Source: Owenia fusiformis (Eukaryota > Annelida > Polychaeta > Sabellida > Oweniidae). From it: a stretch of 64,000 bases of DNA. The stretch's first letter is position 1. Each line of letters begins with the position of its first letter. The translations under genes and the position numbers were made by a program. The notes beneath the pieces were generated by a model. The model had not been told where the DNA came from, ran no database searches, and was given only the letters and a program-made list of their open reading frames with translations. Location: assembly GCA_903813345.2 (NCBI GenBank), contig CAIIXF020000003.1, positions 18,678,931 to 18,742,930 of the forward strand, read 5' to 3'. Below are positions 34,893-47,400 of this stretch, one piece after another.

Positions 34893-36719
34893 GGTCAGGG
34901 TGCATGATGGGAAATTTTCTGCATCCCTCAATTGAGTCACATGTTATTTTTCAAACAAGAATCACTCCTTCCCAACATTGTCTATATCTTCCAGTTTTGC
35001 ACAAAGAGTGCACTTATGTCCCTAGAAAAGACTTGTGAGAAGAATGTTTTGACAAGGCGTTAACATGACAAAATGTCACCACCTAAAACAATTTGGTCAA
35101 TTTAAAGCAAGTTGGAAAATACCTTTTGACCTTAAGAAGGTTTGATTTGAACTTCTAAGAACATGTAGATGATTTTGAAAAAAAAATTCGTCAATTTGAA
35201 GCAAGTTGAAAAAATACCTCTTTGACTTTTTTTGACATTGAGAAGGTCATTGAAGGTCAAATGTCAATTGTAAAGTCAGATTTGAACTTCTGAGAACATG
35301 TAGATGATTTTGAAAAAAAAATGAAGTAAATTTGAAGCAAGTTGAAAAAAGACCTTTTTGACCTTGAAAAGGTCATTGAAGGTCAAATGTCAAATCTAAA
35401 GTCAGATTTGAACTTCTGAGAACATGTAGATGATTTTGAAAAAAAAATTAGTCAATTTGAAGCAAGTTGAAAAAAGACCTTTTTGACCTTGAGAAGGTCA
35501 TCGAAGGTCAAAGGTCAAATCTTAAGTCAGATTTAAACTTCTGAGAACTTGTAAAGTCAAATTTGAACTTCTGAAAAGATGTAGATGATTTTGAAAAAAA
35601 AATTTGGTCAATTTGAAGCAAGTTGAAAACAGACCTTTTTGACCTTGAAGCAAGTTGAAAACAGACCTTTTTGACCTTTTTTGACCTTGAGAAGGTCATT
35701 AAAGGTCAAATATCAAATCTAAAGTCAGATTTGAATTTCTGAGAACATGTAGATGATTTTGAAAAAAAAACTAGTCAATTTGAAGCAAGTTGAAAAAAAA
35801 CCTTTTTGACCTTGAGAAGGTCATTAAAGGTCAAATGTCAAATCTAAAGTCAAATCTAAAGTCATATTTGAATTTCTGAGAACATGTAGATGATTTTGAA
35901 AATTTTTTTTAGTCAGTTTGAAGCAAGTTGAAAAAATACCTTTTTGACCTTTTTTGACTTTGAGAAGGTCATTGAAGGTCAAATGTCAAATCTTAAGTCA
36001 AATCTAAAGTCAGATTTGAATTCCTGAGAACACGTAGATGATTTTGAAAAATTTTTTTAGTCAATTTGAAGCAAGTTGAAAACAGACCTTTTTGACCTTT
36101 TTTGACCTTGAGAAGGTCATTGAAGGTCAAATGTCAAATCTTAAGTCAAATCTTAAGTCAGATTTGAATTTCTGAGAACACGTAGATGATTTTGAAAAAA
36201 ATTTTAGTCAATTTGAAGCAAGTTGAAAACAGACCTTTTTGACCTTTTTTGACCTTGAGAAGGTCATTGAAGGTCAAATGTCAAATCTAAAGTCAGATTT
36301 GAAGGTCAAATGTCAAATCTAAAGTCAGATTTGAATTTCTGAGAACATGTAGATGATTTTGAAAAAAAATTGAAGTCAGTCTAAACAGTATTTGTTAAGT
36401 TATAGGAAGTTGTAAGAAATTGTTACAGACGCCAACCGCCGGACGCCAACCTCCAACCGCCGTCACAAAAAAACGGAGACCATAACAAATTCAGTGAAAA
36501 AATTCAGAACATTTTCAGAAATTTTTTTCACTGAATTTTCCCGTTTTTTATACATTTTACAAAACAAATCTTCTCACAAGTCTTTTCTAGGCACATAGGT
36601 GCATTCTTTGTGCAAAACTGGAAGATATAGACAATGTGTGGAGGGAGTGATTCTTGTTTGAAAAATAACATGGGACTCAATTGAGGAATGCAGAAAATTT
36701 CCCATCATGCACCCTGACC
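34893..36719. mobile_element. TTAA-flanked DNA transposon with minisatellite core
   Basis: Long inverted ends (about 180 bp, starting GGTCAGGGTGCATGATGGGA) are flanked by TTAA on both sides (34889-34892 and 36720-36723). TTAA duplications are typical of piggyBac and Kolobok elements; which one is not decided. The interior carries pieces of the TGTCACCACC repeat family and a 1.3 kb minisatellite. There is no transposase frame. Confidence 0.75.
35058..36492 (+). repeat. Minisatellite array bounded by TGTCACCACC-family sequence
   Basis: About nine units of roughly 125-170 bp, each with GTAGATGATTTTGAAAAA, TTTGAAGCAAGTTGAAAA and TTTTTGACCTTGAGAAGGTC. The left border ACATGACAAAATGTCACCAC and the right border TTGTTACAGACGCCAACCGC belong to the hairpin-ended repeat family. 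The array therefore looks like the expanded core of one such element inserted in the TTAA element. The array is dense in TGACCTTGA/AGGTCA words. Confidence 0.8.
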
Positions 36720-38402
36720 TTAAATGGCCAAATTAAAGACAAATATAGTATCCTACCCTATGTAGGGCATAACAGGAACAATAAAGAAATTGTCTTACCA
36801 TTTATGGTCTTTGTTCATCCATATTTTTTGCAAGCAGCTGTTTTGAGCAAATTGTTTGACACATTCCACATAGCATGTATCAGTATATAATATAGCATGT
36901 AGCATATAAATGAAGCCCACACTATAACATCCAGTACTAAAGATTCAATTGATACTGGTTGAAAGATACTGTAAATACAGAATCATGTGATATTCTACTC
37001 GGGGTGGAAAATTTTCTAAGAGGCTCCGTTAAGGAAAAAATGACTTTATGAGCTGGATGGAATTTCTGTGTATTTTTTATTCTATTAGGGTGTTCTGCAT
37101 AAAGAATTTCGCCTGCGAAGCATATAACTCTTGCGAACATATCTAAATACTGGTCCGAAGAAGACATACCTTGAATTTTTTAGAAAAAATTGGCTAAAAA
37201 TGGAAACTACAAGAAGTCAAAATGTTCAACTCAAACAAAGTTGTAGCTATTCTATATCAATATTTTGTGCTATGTTAGGTTTCTCAGATGTTTCAAGACC
37301 TTCATTAGCATACTTGTGTCTAGAAATGTGACATTTAAGGACAAAATTTGGCATATTTAATCATTTTCGCTTTCAGCATTAATACATAGTTCCTTATATC
37401 TCGAGTTTAATGCTGACTGGTTGTTGCATTTTTGATTAAATCTGTGCTTGTACATGTGTTCTTCCATTTAAGGTATAGAAAATGTATAGTGGACAACCAA
37501 TGTTCATATGAGAGCTTTCAGATCTCCCCTACCCCATTTATTATGGAAAGTTACCGAAAAATATGAAAAAATAAAATAACTTGAAATTATAAACTTTAAC
37601 AAAGTTGTAGCTATTCTATGTCAATATTATGTGTTATTTAATGTTTTTAAGATTTTTCAGAACTTTTATTGGTATTCAAGTGGCTAGAAATGAGACATTT
37701 AAGGACAAAACTTGGCATTTTTTTATCATTTTCGCTTTCAGTAGTAACATATAGTTCCTCATATCTTGAGTTTTATGCTGTCTGATTGTTGCATTTTTGA
37801 TTAAATCTGTGCTTGTACATGTGTTCTTCCATTTAAGGTATAGAAAATGTATAGTGGACAACCAATGTTCATATTAGAGCTTTCAAATCTCCCCTACCCC
37901 ATCAATTATGAAAAATAAACGAGAAATATGAAAAAATAGAATAACTTAAAATTATAGACTTTCATAAAGTTGTAGCTATTCTATATCAATATTATGTGTT
38001 ATTTAATGTTTTTAAGATTTTTCAGAACTTTTATTGGTATTCAAGTGGCTAGAAATGAGACATTTAAGGACAAAACTTGGCATTTTTTAATCAATGCTGC
38101 TTTCAGTAGTAACATATAGATCCTCATATCTTGAGTTTTATGCTGACTGGTTGATGCATTTTTGATTAAATCTGTTCTTGTACATGTCTTATTCCATTTA
38201 AGGTACTGAAAATGTATAGTGGACAAACAATGTTCATATTAGAGCTTTCAAATCTCCCCTACCCCATTTATTAGGGAAGATGACTGGAAAATATAAAAAA
38301 TAACTTCAAACTACCAGTATAAACTTTAACAAAGATGTAGCTATTCTTTATGTGTTATGATTGCTATAATTAATGTTTCAGGACCTTCATTAGTATACTA
38401 GT

Positions 38403-38778
38403 ACCCTTTGCATTCGTTTGACTTCACTTCTTAAAAGAGAGCTTCGTCTTCACTCTTTCAAACTAAAATAAACCTGTGAACTCACCGCGCCAATCAGTGT
38501 TCGTCGGCCAAATTTGACCGACGTTCTATATATGGTCATTCCTTCTGACGTCATTGTTGAGCCCGGAATTGACCAATGACATTCGCATATTTAATTAGAA
38601 TACATTTGGCGTATGTTTCTTCAAGCTCGCTGATTGGTGGAAGAAAGGTCAGCGCGTAGGTCAAAAGTGATTTATTACCCAAACTGTCACTGGTACCTGT
38701 CGCGGGGGCGGGGTTACTAAACTGTAATATGGTATCTACTAGGCAGAGTGCAGTTTAACTAGACTCTGCACGCAGGGT
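38403..38778. mobile_element. Promoter-like insertion in the foldback arm, 11-bp target duplication
   Basis: The flanks AGTATACTAGT (38392-38402 and 38779-38789) are an exact 11-bp direct repeat that interrupts a tandem unit. The ends are ACCCT and AGGGT. The insert is richer in GC than its host and contains CCAAT boxes in both orientations (GCCAATCAG and CTGATTGG), TGACGTCA, TATATATGG and a GGGGGCGGGG GC box. The duplication length fits a MULE-like element. The promoter-like content is an inference from motifs. Confidence 0.65.
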
Positions 38779-39279
38779 AGTATACTAGTGTCAAGAAATT
38801 AGACATTTAAGAACAAAATTTGGCATTTTTCATCAATTTTTCATCATTTCCACTTTTAGCAATAACATATAGTTCCTTATATCTTGAGTTTTATGCTGAT
38901 TGGTTGATGGATTCTTGATCAAATCTGTTCTTTTGCCTGCCTACTTTGATTTAAGGTATCTAAAAATGTATATTGGAAAGCCTGTCATTATATTAGAGCT
39001 TACATATCTCCCCTACTACTCCCATTTATTTTAAAAAAAATAACCAGAAATATAAAAACCAAATAATTTCAAAGTATAGACTTTAACAAAGTTGTCGATA
39101 TTCTAGATCAATACTATGTATTATTTGATATTTTCAGATGTGTCAGGAACTTCATGAGTATACAAGTCTAAAAATTAGACATTTAAAGTTGAGCTGTATC
39201 AATGGGGCGGGTATTCTCTATCTTTGTCCATTGGGCTTTCTGGTAATAATACCTTGCAAACTGCCCATGAATCTATGCA

Positions 39280-39830
39280 ATGTATAGTACAACACTTGGA
39301 ATATATTTAAAAGTAATGGGGTATATAACTGTGATAATTATAACCAGTGATCAAGCCATATTGGTTGAATTCCCTCATTATCAATTGCAATGTTGTCAAA
39401 GGCTTGGTGATTTCCATATAACACCTAAGGGTGGGAAGTTCATGATGGATATTGGGCTTGGGGATATTTTGGTAAATGCAAACATTGTGAAATGGAGAAC
39501 AGCCAACAAGATGATTTTGGAAAGAATTACAAAATGGTAAGCTGTCTTTGGTTTGTGAAGCAATGTTACTGTATCTCTAAAATGGGATGAATTTCACTTA
39601 TAGCTGAGCTGCTATTGAACTTTGCAAAACTGATAGTTGCAACTTATAGACAATCTATCAAATACTGATCATGAAGAAGTTGACACTCTCCTTATGACCC
39701 ATGTCTATTACAGTGCTGCAGACAAGACAAAGGAGCTCAATGTTGAGAGAATTTGTATTCAGTCTGCTGATACAGAATGTTGCTTGCAAAGAAGGATGAG
39801 AGTTAAAAAGAGCTTTTAAAGTTTCTTATG
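39280..39830 (+). pseudogene. Decayed transposon-linked gene in the foldback core
   Basis: Two broken frames are recognisable. 39280-39540 contains CCQRLGDFHITPKG and DIGLGDILVNANIV. 39637-39819 contains NTDHEEVDTLLMTHVYYSA and IQSADTECCL. From memory these match a family of uncharacterised invertebrate proteins with an LGDFH block followed by HEEADTR and DTDV blocks, often present in many genomic copies. Stops and frame changes separate the pieces. Function unknown. Confidence 0.5.
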
Positions 39831-42590
39831 TCCTTCAAGGTAGCATTCTAAATTACTATATGAATCTCAAAGTGCAATACCTATTTGAAAATATATCAAA
39901 GATGGGTGTCTTGTACCAGTACTCACAAACAAACCTTTGTAGCAACACAAGAAACCCAGTCCTTGGCAATTGGCAAATGTAAAATGACAAAAGGCAGCGA
40001 AAATTGCAAATACAAAGTTTCTAGTCAAGGGTGTGTTGCTACTTGTCCATGTGGCAATAAACAACATAGTGTACATCATTGGACAATATTTTAGGATGAG
40101 TTTCTCAGAACTATAAAAATTATTTAGAGATCTTACATATCTGAATATATGGCTTGTGGTGTCATGAGCATCTTTGACCTTTAATTAAATGCAGCTCTAA
40201 CATAGAACCAGGGAGATTTGAAAAATCAGGCTGTTGCTGGATTAAGTTCGAGAGTTGTGAACAATCATGTTTATATATAGACATATCCTTTGATTCATAT
40301 GAGAGTAAACTGTGAAATTACAAAATTATTTTGCACTATTCTATTTTTGAGCAATCTTTTAAAAAAATGGTAGTGTAGTAATTTTATCTCTAATACATGT
40401 ATGTATATTTGTGTTTAAAACACATTTTCCATGCTTTGAAGATAACAAGACACATAATTGAATATATATGATCTAAAATATGTCAACTAATCACCATTCA
40501 ACTAAAAATATAAACAACTAGTGCTGAAAGTGAAAAATATGTCATTTTGCCCATTTATGTGTCATTTTTTGTTTCAGTGTGCCAATAAATGTGCTAAACT
40601 TTTGAAAAGTTTAAGAATATTAACTTGCAATAACAACATTTGTGTTGGTTTTCTTATTAAATGTTGGAGGGCAGATCTTAGACCTCTAATAAAAACATTC
40701 GCTGTCTTACATAGATTTTCTTTAACTTAAATCAAAGAAGACAGATTCAATAAAAAACATATATGAATCTATCATCAAAGAATTATAATTGTGGAAAATT
40801 ATATGCTACTGCTAAATGCAGAATGCTACAAATGCCAAATTTTAGACACATGTAATCAAATGAAGGTTACATTAAATAATACATAGTATTGATAGAGAAT
40901 AGCTACTATTTTGTTAAAGTTTATGATTTGAAATTACTTTTTCATTTACATTATAAATGGGTCAGGGGAGACATGAAAGCTCTAATATCAACATTGGTTG
41001 TCCAATATACATTTTTTTATATCCTAAATGGAAGAAGACATGTACAAGAACAGATCTGACCAAGAATGCACCAACCAGTCAGCATAACACTGAGGATATA
41101 GGGACCTATACGTTATTGCTGAAAGCAAAATGAAAAAAAAGCCAAGTATTGTCCTTAAATATCTCATTTCTAGGCATTAGAATATTAATGAGGGTCCTGA
41201 AACATCAGAAAAAGATTAAATGATACATAGTATTGACATAGAATAGGTACAACTTTGTAAAAGTTCATAATTTGAAGTTATTTTACTTTTTATTAATATT
41301 TTCCGGTCATTTTTCCTAATAAATGGGGTAGGGGAGATCTGAAAGCTCTAATATGAACATTGGTCATCCACTATACATTTTTTATATCTTAAATGAAAGA
41401 AGACATCTACAAGAACAAATTTGACTAAGAATGCACCAACCAGTCAGCATTAAACTAAAGATATAAGGACCTATATGTTATTGCTGAAAGCGAAAATGGT
41501 AAAAAAGCCATGTTTTGTCCTTAAATGTCTCATTTCTGGGCACTAGTTTACCAATAAAGGTTCTGAAATATCTTAAAAACATTAAATAACACATAATATT
41601 GATATAGAATAGCTACAACTTTATTAAAGTTTATAGTTTCAAGTTATTTTATATTTTCATATTTTTCTTATAATTTTTCATTATAAATGGGGTAGGGGAG
41701 ATCTGAAAGCTCTAATATGACCATCGGTGGTCCACTTTACATTTTCTATACCTTAAATGGAAGAAGACATGTACAAAAACAGATTTGATTAAAATTGCAA
41801 CAACCAGTAAACATAAAACTCAATATATGAGGAACTATATATTACTGGTGAAAGCTAAAATGATTTAAAAAAATGCCAAGTTTTGTCCTTAAATGTCTCA
41901 TTTCTAGGCACTAGTATACCAATAAAGGTTCTGAAATATCTGAAAAACATAAATTAATACATAATATTGATATAGAATAGCTACAACATTGTTAAAGTTT
42001 ATAAATTCAAGTAATTTTACATTGTCATATGTTTCAGTAATTTTTCATAATAAATGGGGTAGGGGAGATCTGAAAGCTCTAATATGACCATTAATGGTCC
42101 AATATACATTTTTTGTATCTTAAATGGAAGAAGACATGTACAAGAACAGATTTGATCAAAATTGCAACAACCAGTCAACATTAAACTCAAGATATAAGGA
42201 ACTATATGTTACTGCTGAAAGCGAAAATGATCAAAAATGCCAAATTTTGTCCTTAATTATCTTATTTCTAGACACTAGTACACTAATGAAGGTCCTTAAA
42301 CATCTGAAAAACATTAAATAATACATAGTGTTAATATTAAATAGCTAGAGTTTTGTTTGAGTTGAACATTTTGACTTTTTGTAGTTTCCATTTTTAGCCA
42401 ATTTTTTTCTAAAAAATTCAAGGTATGTCTTCTTCGGACCAATATTTGGATATGTTTGCAAGAGTTATATGCTTCGCAGGCGAAACCCCTTATGCAGGAA
42501 ACCCTAATAGAGTGAAAAATACAGAGAAACTCCATCCAGCTCACAAAGTCATTTTTTGCACAATTCTCACACCTTCCACCCTGAGTATTC

Positions 42591-44442
42591 TTCATAGCTG
42601 TACTTATCTGAAAACAAATATAACCTTGATGTATAGCAACACTTAAGTGCTGTACTCTTCCGATATGAGGCTTGAAGCGAGCATATAGTGTTAATATATA
42701 GTTGAACCTCTGTACATCCATTCAACTGCAGATTGAGGTCATGCTGATAAATGATTTCTATTGGATTGAGGCCATAGCATTGATTTACCTGCAAGGAAAA
42801 TGTCAGATATAAAAGAAAGTCGAAAACAGAGCTTGTGATAAATCAATACTAATATCAACATGTAATATAAACAAATGTATACACGGAAAAATGTTAAGAG
42901 AAATAGAAAATCAGAGAGTTCATTTAAATTAAAGATAAAAAGTGCAGAATAGAACATAACCATGATTTTATTTTTAAGAGAGAGAGCTATAGTTATAGTT
43001 TTCTTTTAGCAGGTGTTCAAGGTATATTAATAAAGGACCAATCAGTGCAGTTACAGGATTGCATGTTAAAGAATAGCATTGGACTGGTATAATTATTTTG
43101 CAATGGAACAAAATTATTTGAAGGTGACATTGAGTTTCCACTCAACAAAAACACAAATAAGAAATTAAGGTTGTTCCCCACTTTTACAAATACTAAGTAC
43201 ATGTATATTGAAGAAATGTCTTTCTTTTCATGTTAAAGATATCAAAGGAATTAAAGAGATGAAATGAAAAAAACTTCTAAATGTTTTAATAAGTTATTGG
43301 TAATTAGAATCATGTAATTACAGAAAAACTCTAAGCATGCATAAGTAACCTTTAACTTGACCAATACGATCTGGTTGTTATTTGTTAAAGAGGACACTTT
43401 ATCTATCAGCTTATTTCAAGCTTAAGAATAAACAGAAAATGCAGTAAAACCTGTATATAGTGAACTCCTATAGAGGCACAAAAAGTGTTCATTGTGTAGG
43501 TGTTCATGACAGGTGTTCATGATAGGAGTCTATGTAAAAGTGTCTTCAAGTGGTTTTCACTAAACATAGGCATTCACTAGAGAGAGATGTTCACTAAGAC
43601 AGGATTAACCCAACTCACTCAGTCACTGTATCAAAGTCTATAGAGGTTTATTTTGGGCTTTGAATTAGAAAAGTGCTTGTAATTTCCTCAAGAGCAACAA
43701 TAAAAGCCAAGTGTAAACTGTTCATTTTTATTTTTTAAACAAATCTTTTTTTAAATAAATAAACTGTACACTAAATAATAAGCAATATAAAAAAGTGAAG
43801 TGAATATCTCTCTGCAACAGGAAAGAGATAGCCGTATAATTTAATCATCACAATTTCCAATATTTCTATACTCACAGCATTTTCTTGTCATGTCACCTTA
43901 AATTTTCCAAAATTGTGAAGTCAGTTCTGACTTTCTATTTTTAATAAATCAAATTTGGATGTCCCTATTTATGTACTGTATCATCATTTACTTCCATTTT
44001 TTGATCAGATATCTCAAATCTTTTTTCAGACATCTAAAATAGGGTTGTAAACTGAAACAAATGGATAGTTTTACAAAGATCCTTTTCACAATTTTACCTA
44101 ATCTCAATCATTTACTGCCAGATCCTTTTCACAATTTTACCTATAATCTCAATCATTTACTTCCACTTTAAGTACATATCATTTGTATTAATACAATGAT
44201 ATCTAATGTCTCTTAATGTCTTTTTATAACGCCTCTGTAATTTTGTATCATGTTCGATCCTGCTTAATCTTAATCTAAATGTTTAAAGCAGGATACATTT
44301 GTCTGTCATGCTAACAGCAGACTACCCCCCCCCCCCCCCCATTCTGCAGTTGCTAAACAGTATTTTCACACTAAAATAATGCAGTAACAGTAAAATTTTA
44401 ACAGTAACGTTTTCAGAATTATTTTGGTCATGTAAACCTTCA
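42591..44442. other. Intergenic AT-rich DNA with pogo-like repeat
   Basis: It contains a CAGTAAAACCTGT repeat with a CACTAGAGAGAG-type interior (about 43442-43607), a short two-copy tandem repeat (44079-44163, GATCCTTTTCACAATTTTAC), and a 17-base poly-C run near 44325. No supported exon was seen. Confidence 0.4.
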
Positions 44443-47400
44443 CTAGTGGTAAATATGAAATATTTTATCTCTATCCTCAATATTTAAAGTCACATCTCGT
44501 GTCAAGACTACACTACAATGTCTGTGTGAATGTGAAGGCCTTGTCATCTTTGTTGTTTCTACAAATTGGCTAGATCTGTTCAGCTTATCACTTATTTCCT
44601 CTGATATTTGCTGGAGATATGCCAACCTGTCTGTGGGCTGCTGAAAATAAATGTGGCAAAGTTTCCAGTATTTGCCTTATGATTAATGTACAGGGTGCCC
44701 ATTAAGTCTCTTTACAATTACAATACAAATCTGTGTAAAGTGTAGAGACATTATGGACACCCTGTAAATTAATCTTTCCAGATTTAACATGATATCATCG
44801 TTATTTTTTACATACCATTTCACAACCAACTAGTATGTACCAAAGCTATGTTATATGTAATGATTTCATTTTGTTAGAATATGGAAAATAGAGAATGAAA
44901 AAATGAGAACAATTTTGCTTCTTTACTTGTTTTGTTAGTGTAATTTGAATCATGTGCATATTATATATATTTTATTGGTATTATGTATATATATTTATTT
45001 ATTTCTGCTTGTTTTACATTATTTTAAAGTGTGACATGTATTTCTTAATTGTTTGTGAAGATAATCATTAATGTTTCCTGTTCAGTTGATTGTATGTTTG
45101 GTAATTGGTTGATTTGCTAAGATATGTATACTTCCTTGTGGAGTATGTTAAGTTGCTTGTTAATTTTGTTGAACCATGTATACTTATTCACAAAAAAGAG
45201 TTTTTTGGTCTTCTGTTCAGTTGTTTTGTTTGTTTGTTCATTCACTTGTTTGTGATTCTGAGTAAAAAGTATTCTTGTTTGTTGACTATTCTCTTCAGAT
45301 CTTGTCTCATTTGTTTATATACTTGAACATTGTACAGGGTGTCCAAAAAAGAGGACTGAAGAAAACTTGATCAACTCGATCAATCTTGCATATTCTGGCC
45401 TGAAATTTGAAAATTATTTAGTGCATGTTGAATTCAACATAAATTCTTTGTGGATGTTTGACAGTCTGCCTTTTGAGTCAAAAATTACAGTACTTTACAA
45501 AACATGCTCCAAGTTGGCACCTCTTCTATATTCAATTGTGTTTTGGACACCCTGTGTATGCATTAAAGCTTATTGGACAAAAACTGCACTAACCTGACTC
45601 CCAGGCTCAGAATTGAAGCTGTTGGACACTACAGTCTGGCCACTTTGACCAGAGACAGAGTGGTATATTGTCTCCTCATCGGATCCCAAACCTCTATCCT
45701 GAAATTTGTAAGATTTCCCCTTTAAATTCCAAATAAGAGGTGAACAGTAAAACTGTAAAGTGGAACACTTTTTAGAAATACCAAAGGTGTTCCACTTACA
45801 CAGGTTTAATAATGTGTTTGATTTAGCTTCCTGCTAATCAGTGGTCATAACATAATAACACTACATTCTCTATAAGCATCTTTATATTTGATTCTCATAC
45901 AACTAAAAGGCCTTGAAAGTTACGGTGTGGGCCTGAGGCCCGGGTATACAGTCATTAATAAAAAATCAGTCTTATTCTTATTCAATGTACAGGCCCGTAA
46001 GACACTTTTCACCAAGGGGGGTGCGGTTTTTATTAGCTTACTAAAGAGAATATAAAATTGTCAATTTTTTTGCCGCGTAAATCAAATCGCGTAAGACAGA
46101 GGGGGGGGGGGGGGGGGGGTCAGTTACTCCCTATATTGGTTTGAAATTAACAAATGCAACTTCCAAACGTTCCAATTGTTTTGTGGGGGGTGTGAGGAGT
46201 GGTCCACTCCCCCTAGAAAATTTTACAGTTTTGAGATGCTTTTTGGTGCTTTCTAGGCACTTTCAAAGTGTAAGTTTCTAAGTAGTACGCCACCACCATG
46301 GGAATAAGAGTTGAGTGAATAAAAAACCGAGCATTCAGGGGGGAAAATTTTGAAATTTGGAGCGAATTTGCAACCATCTGGTACGCCTGTGCGTTATGAG
46401 TCAATAAGAAAAATGTGAATTTTTTTCAAATTCTTTTGGGGGTGTCAAAGAGGATGAGAGTGTGAAAAGTGGGGTGGGGTGCCAGCCCGGGGGTGCCAGT
46501 AGAGGAGCAAGGGGTTGTCCCCCAGAAACATTGACCATATCAAGGTGCTAATGATGATGTCTGGGCACTTAAAAAATGTTTGAGACAATACATGAAATTC
46601 AGAATATTTTCTTTTGTTTTGTGGGGGATGTGAGGGGTGGCTAACTCTCCTAGAAAATTTTACAATTTAAAGATGATATTTGGTGCTTCTGGGCACTTTT
46701 AAAGTATATTAGTCAATAAAAACATTGAAAAACAATCACAATTTTTTTCAAATTTTGGGGGTGTCAAGGGGGGGGGGGAGGGGGCCAGAGGGGGAGGTGG
46801 GGCTGGGGTGCCAGAGGGGGAGCAAGTGTAACTGTTTGTCCCCCATATCAAAATTTACAATATCAAGGTGCTATTCGATGAAGTTTGGGCACTTTAAAAG
46901 TGTCTGTGCCTAAAAGTGCCTATTTCCCAAGAAAATTTTACAATTTTAAGATGCTATTTGGTGCTTTCTGGGCACTTTCAAAGGGTATGATTCAATAAAA
47001 AAATTTGAAAAATCTCAATTTTTTTTGGGGGGGGGGGTGTTTAGGGGGGTGGGGGCTGCCAGAGGGGGAGGTGGAGTGGGGATGCCAGAGGGCGAGTAAG
47101 TGTTAGTCTTCCAGAATCATTAACTTTATCAAGGAGCTATTTGATGATGTCTGGGCAATTTAAAAGTGTCTGAGACAATACATAAAACAAATTCAGAACT
47201 TTTCCATTGTTTTGTTTGGGGTGTGAGGGGTGGCCCACTCCCCCTAGAAAATTTTACAATTTTACGACGCTATTTGGTGCTTTCTGGGCACTTTCAAAGT
47301 GTATGAGTTAATCAAAGAATTTGAGAAAATCACAATTTTTTTTGGGGGGGTCAAGGGGAGGGCGCCAGAGGGGGGGGGGGGGGGTTATGCAAGTGCAATT

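Larger units (their letters stand above)
37000..42590. mobile_element. 5.6-kb foldback transposon with tandem-unit arms
   Basis: The left arm holds five direct ~365-bp units (marker GTAGCTATTCTAT at 37243, 37607, 37972, 38337 and, diverged, 39093). The right arm holds five inverted units (ATAGAATAGCTAC type at about 40899, 41240, 41606, 41967, 42341). The outermost 37010-37200 and 42400-42590 are also inverted copies, ending near TACTCGGGGTGGAA and TTCCACCCTGAGTA. The core (about 39180-40820) contains decayed coding sequence (39280-39830). The left arm is interrupted by a 376-bp insertion at 38403-38778. The outer ends and target duplication are not certain. Confidence 0.8.

Noticed and set aside
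35058-36400. Possible CRISPR-like array of regular repeats
   Set aside because: The units are contiguous diverging tandem repeats without unique spacers in a eukaryotic transposon.
36937-37167. Minus-strand frame starting MSSSDQYLDMFARV, with a near-identical plus-strand frame at 42425-42646
   Set aside because: They are the inverted terminal segments of the foldback element. The frames diverge after about 45 codons, so shared coding is not supported.
37676-38226. Two similar 61-codon minus-strand frames
   Set aside because: They are the same segment of adjacent 365-bp tandem units of the foldback arm and arise from repetition, not from genes.
42567-42794. Candidate minus-strand exon after an AG acceptor near 42790
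   Set aside because: The minus-strand gene already ends at 44443, and the frame overlaps a GTTGAACCTCTGTACATCC repeat end typical of pogo-like elements.
44320-44342. Long poly-C run and other poly-G runs near 46090, 47030 and 47370
   Set aside because: Simple homopolymers, probably variable in length; no further structure was seen beyond their place inside repeats.
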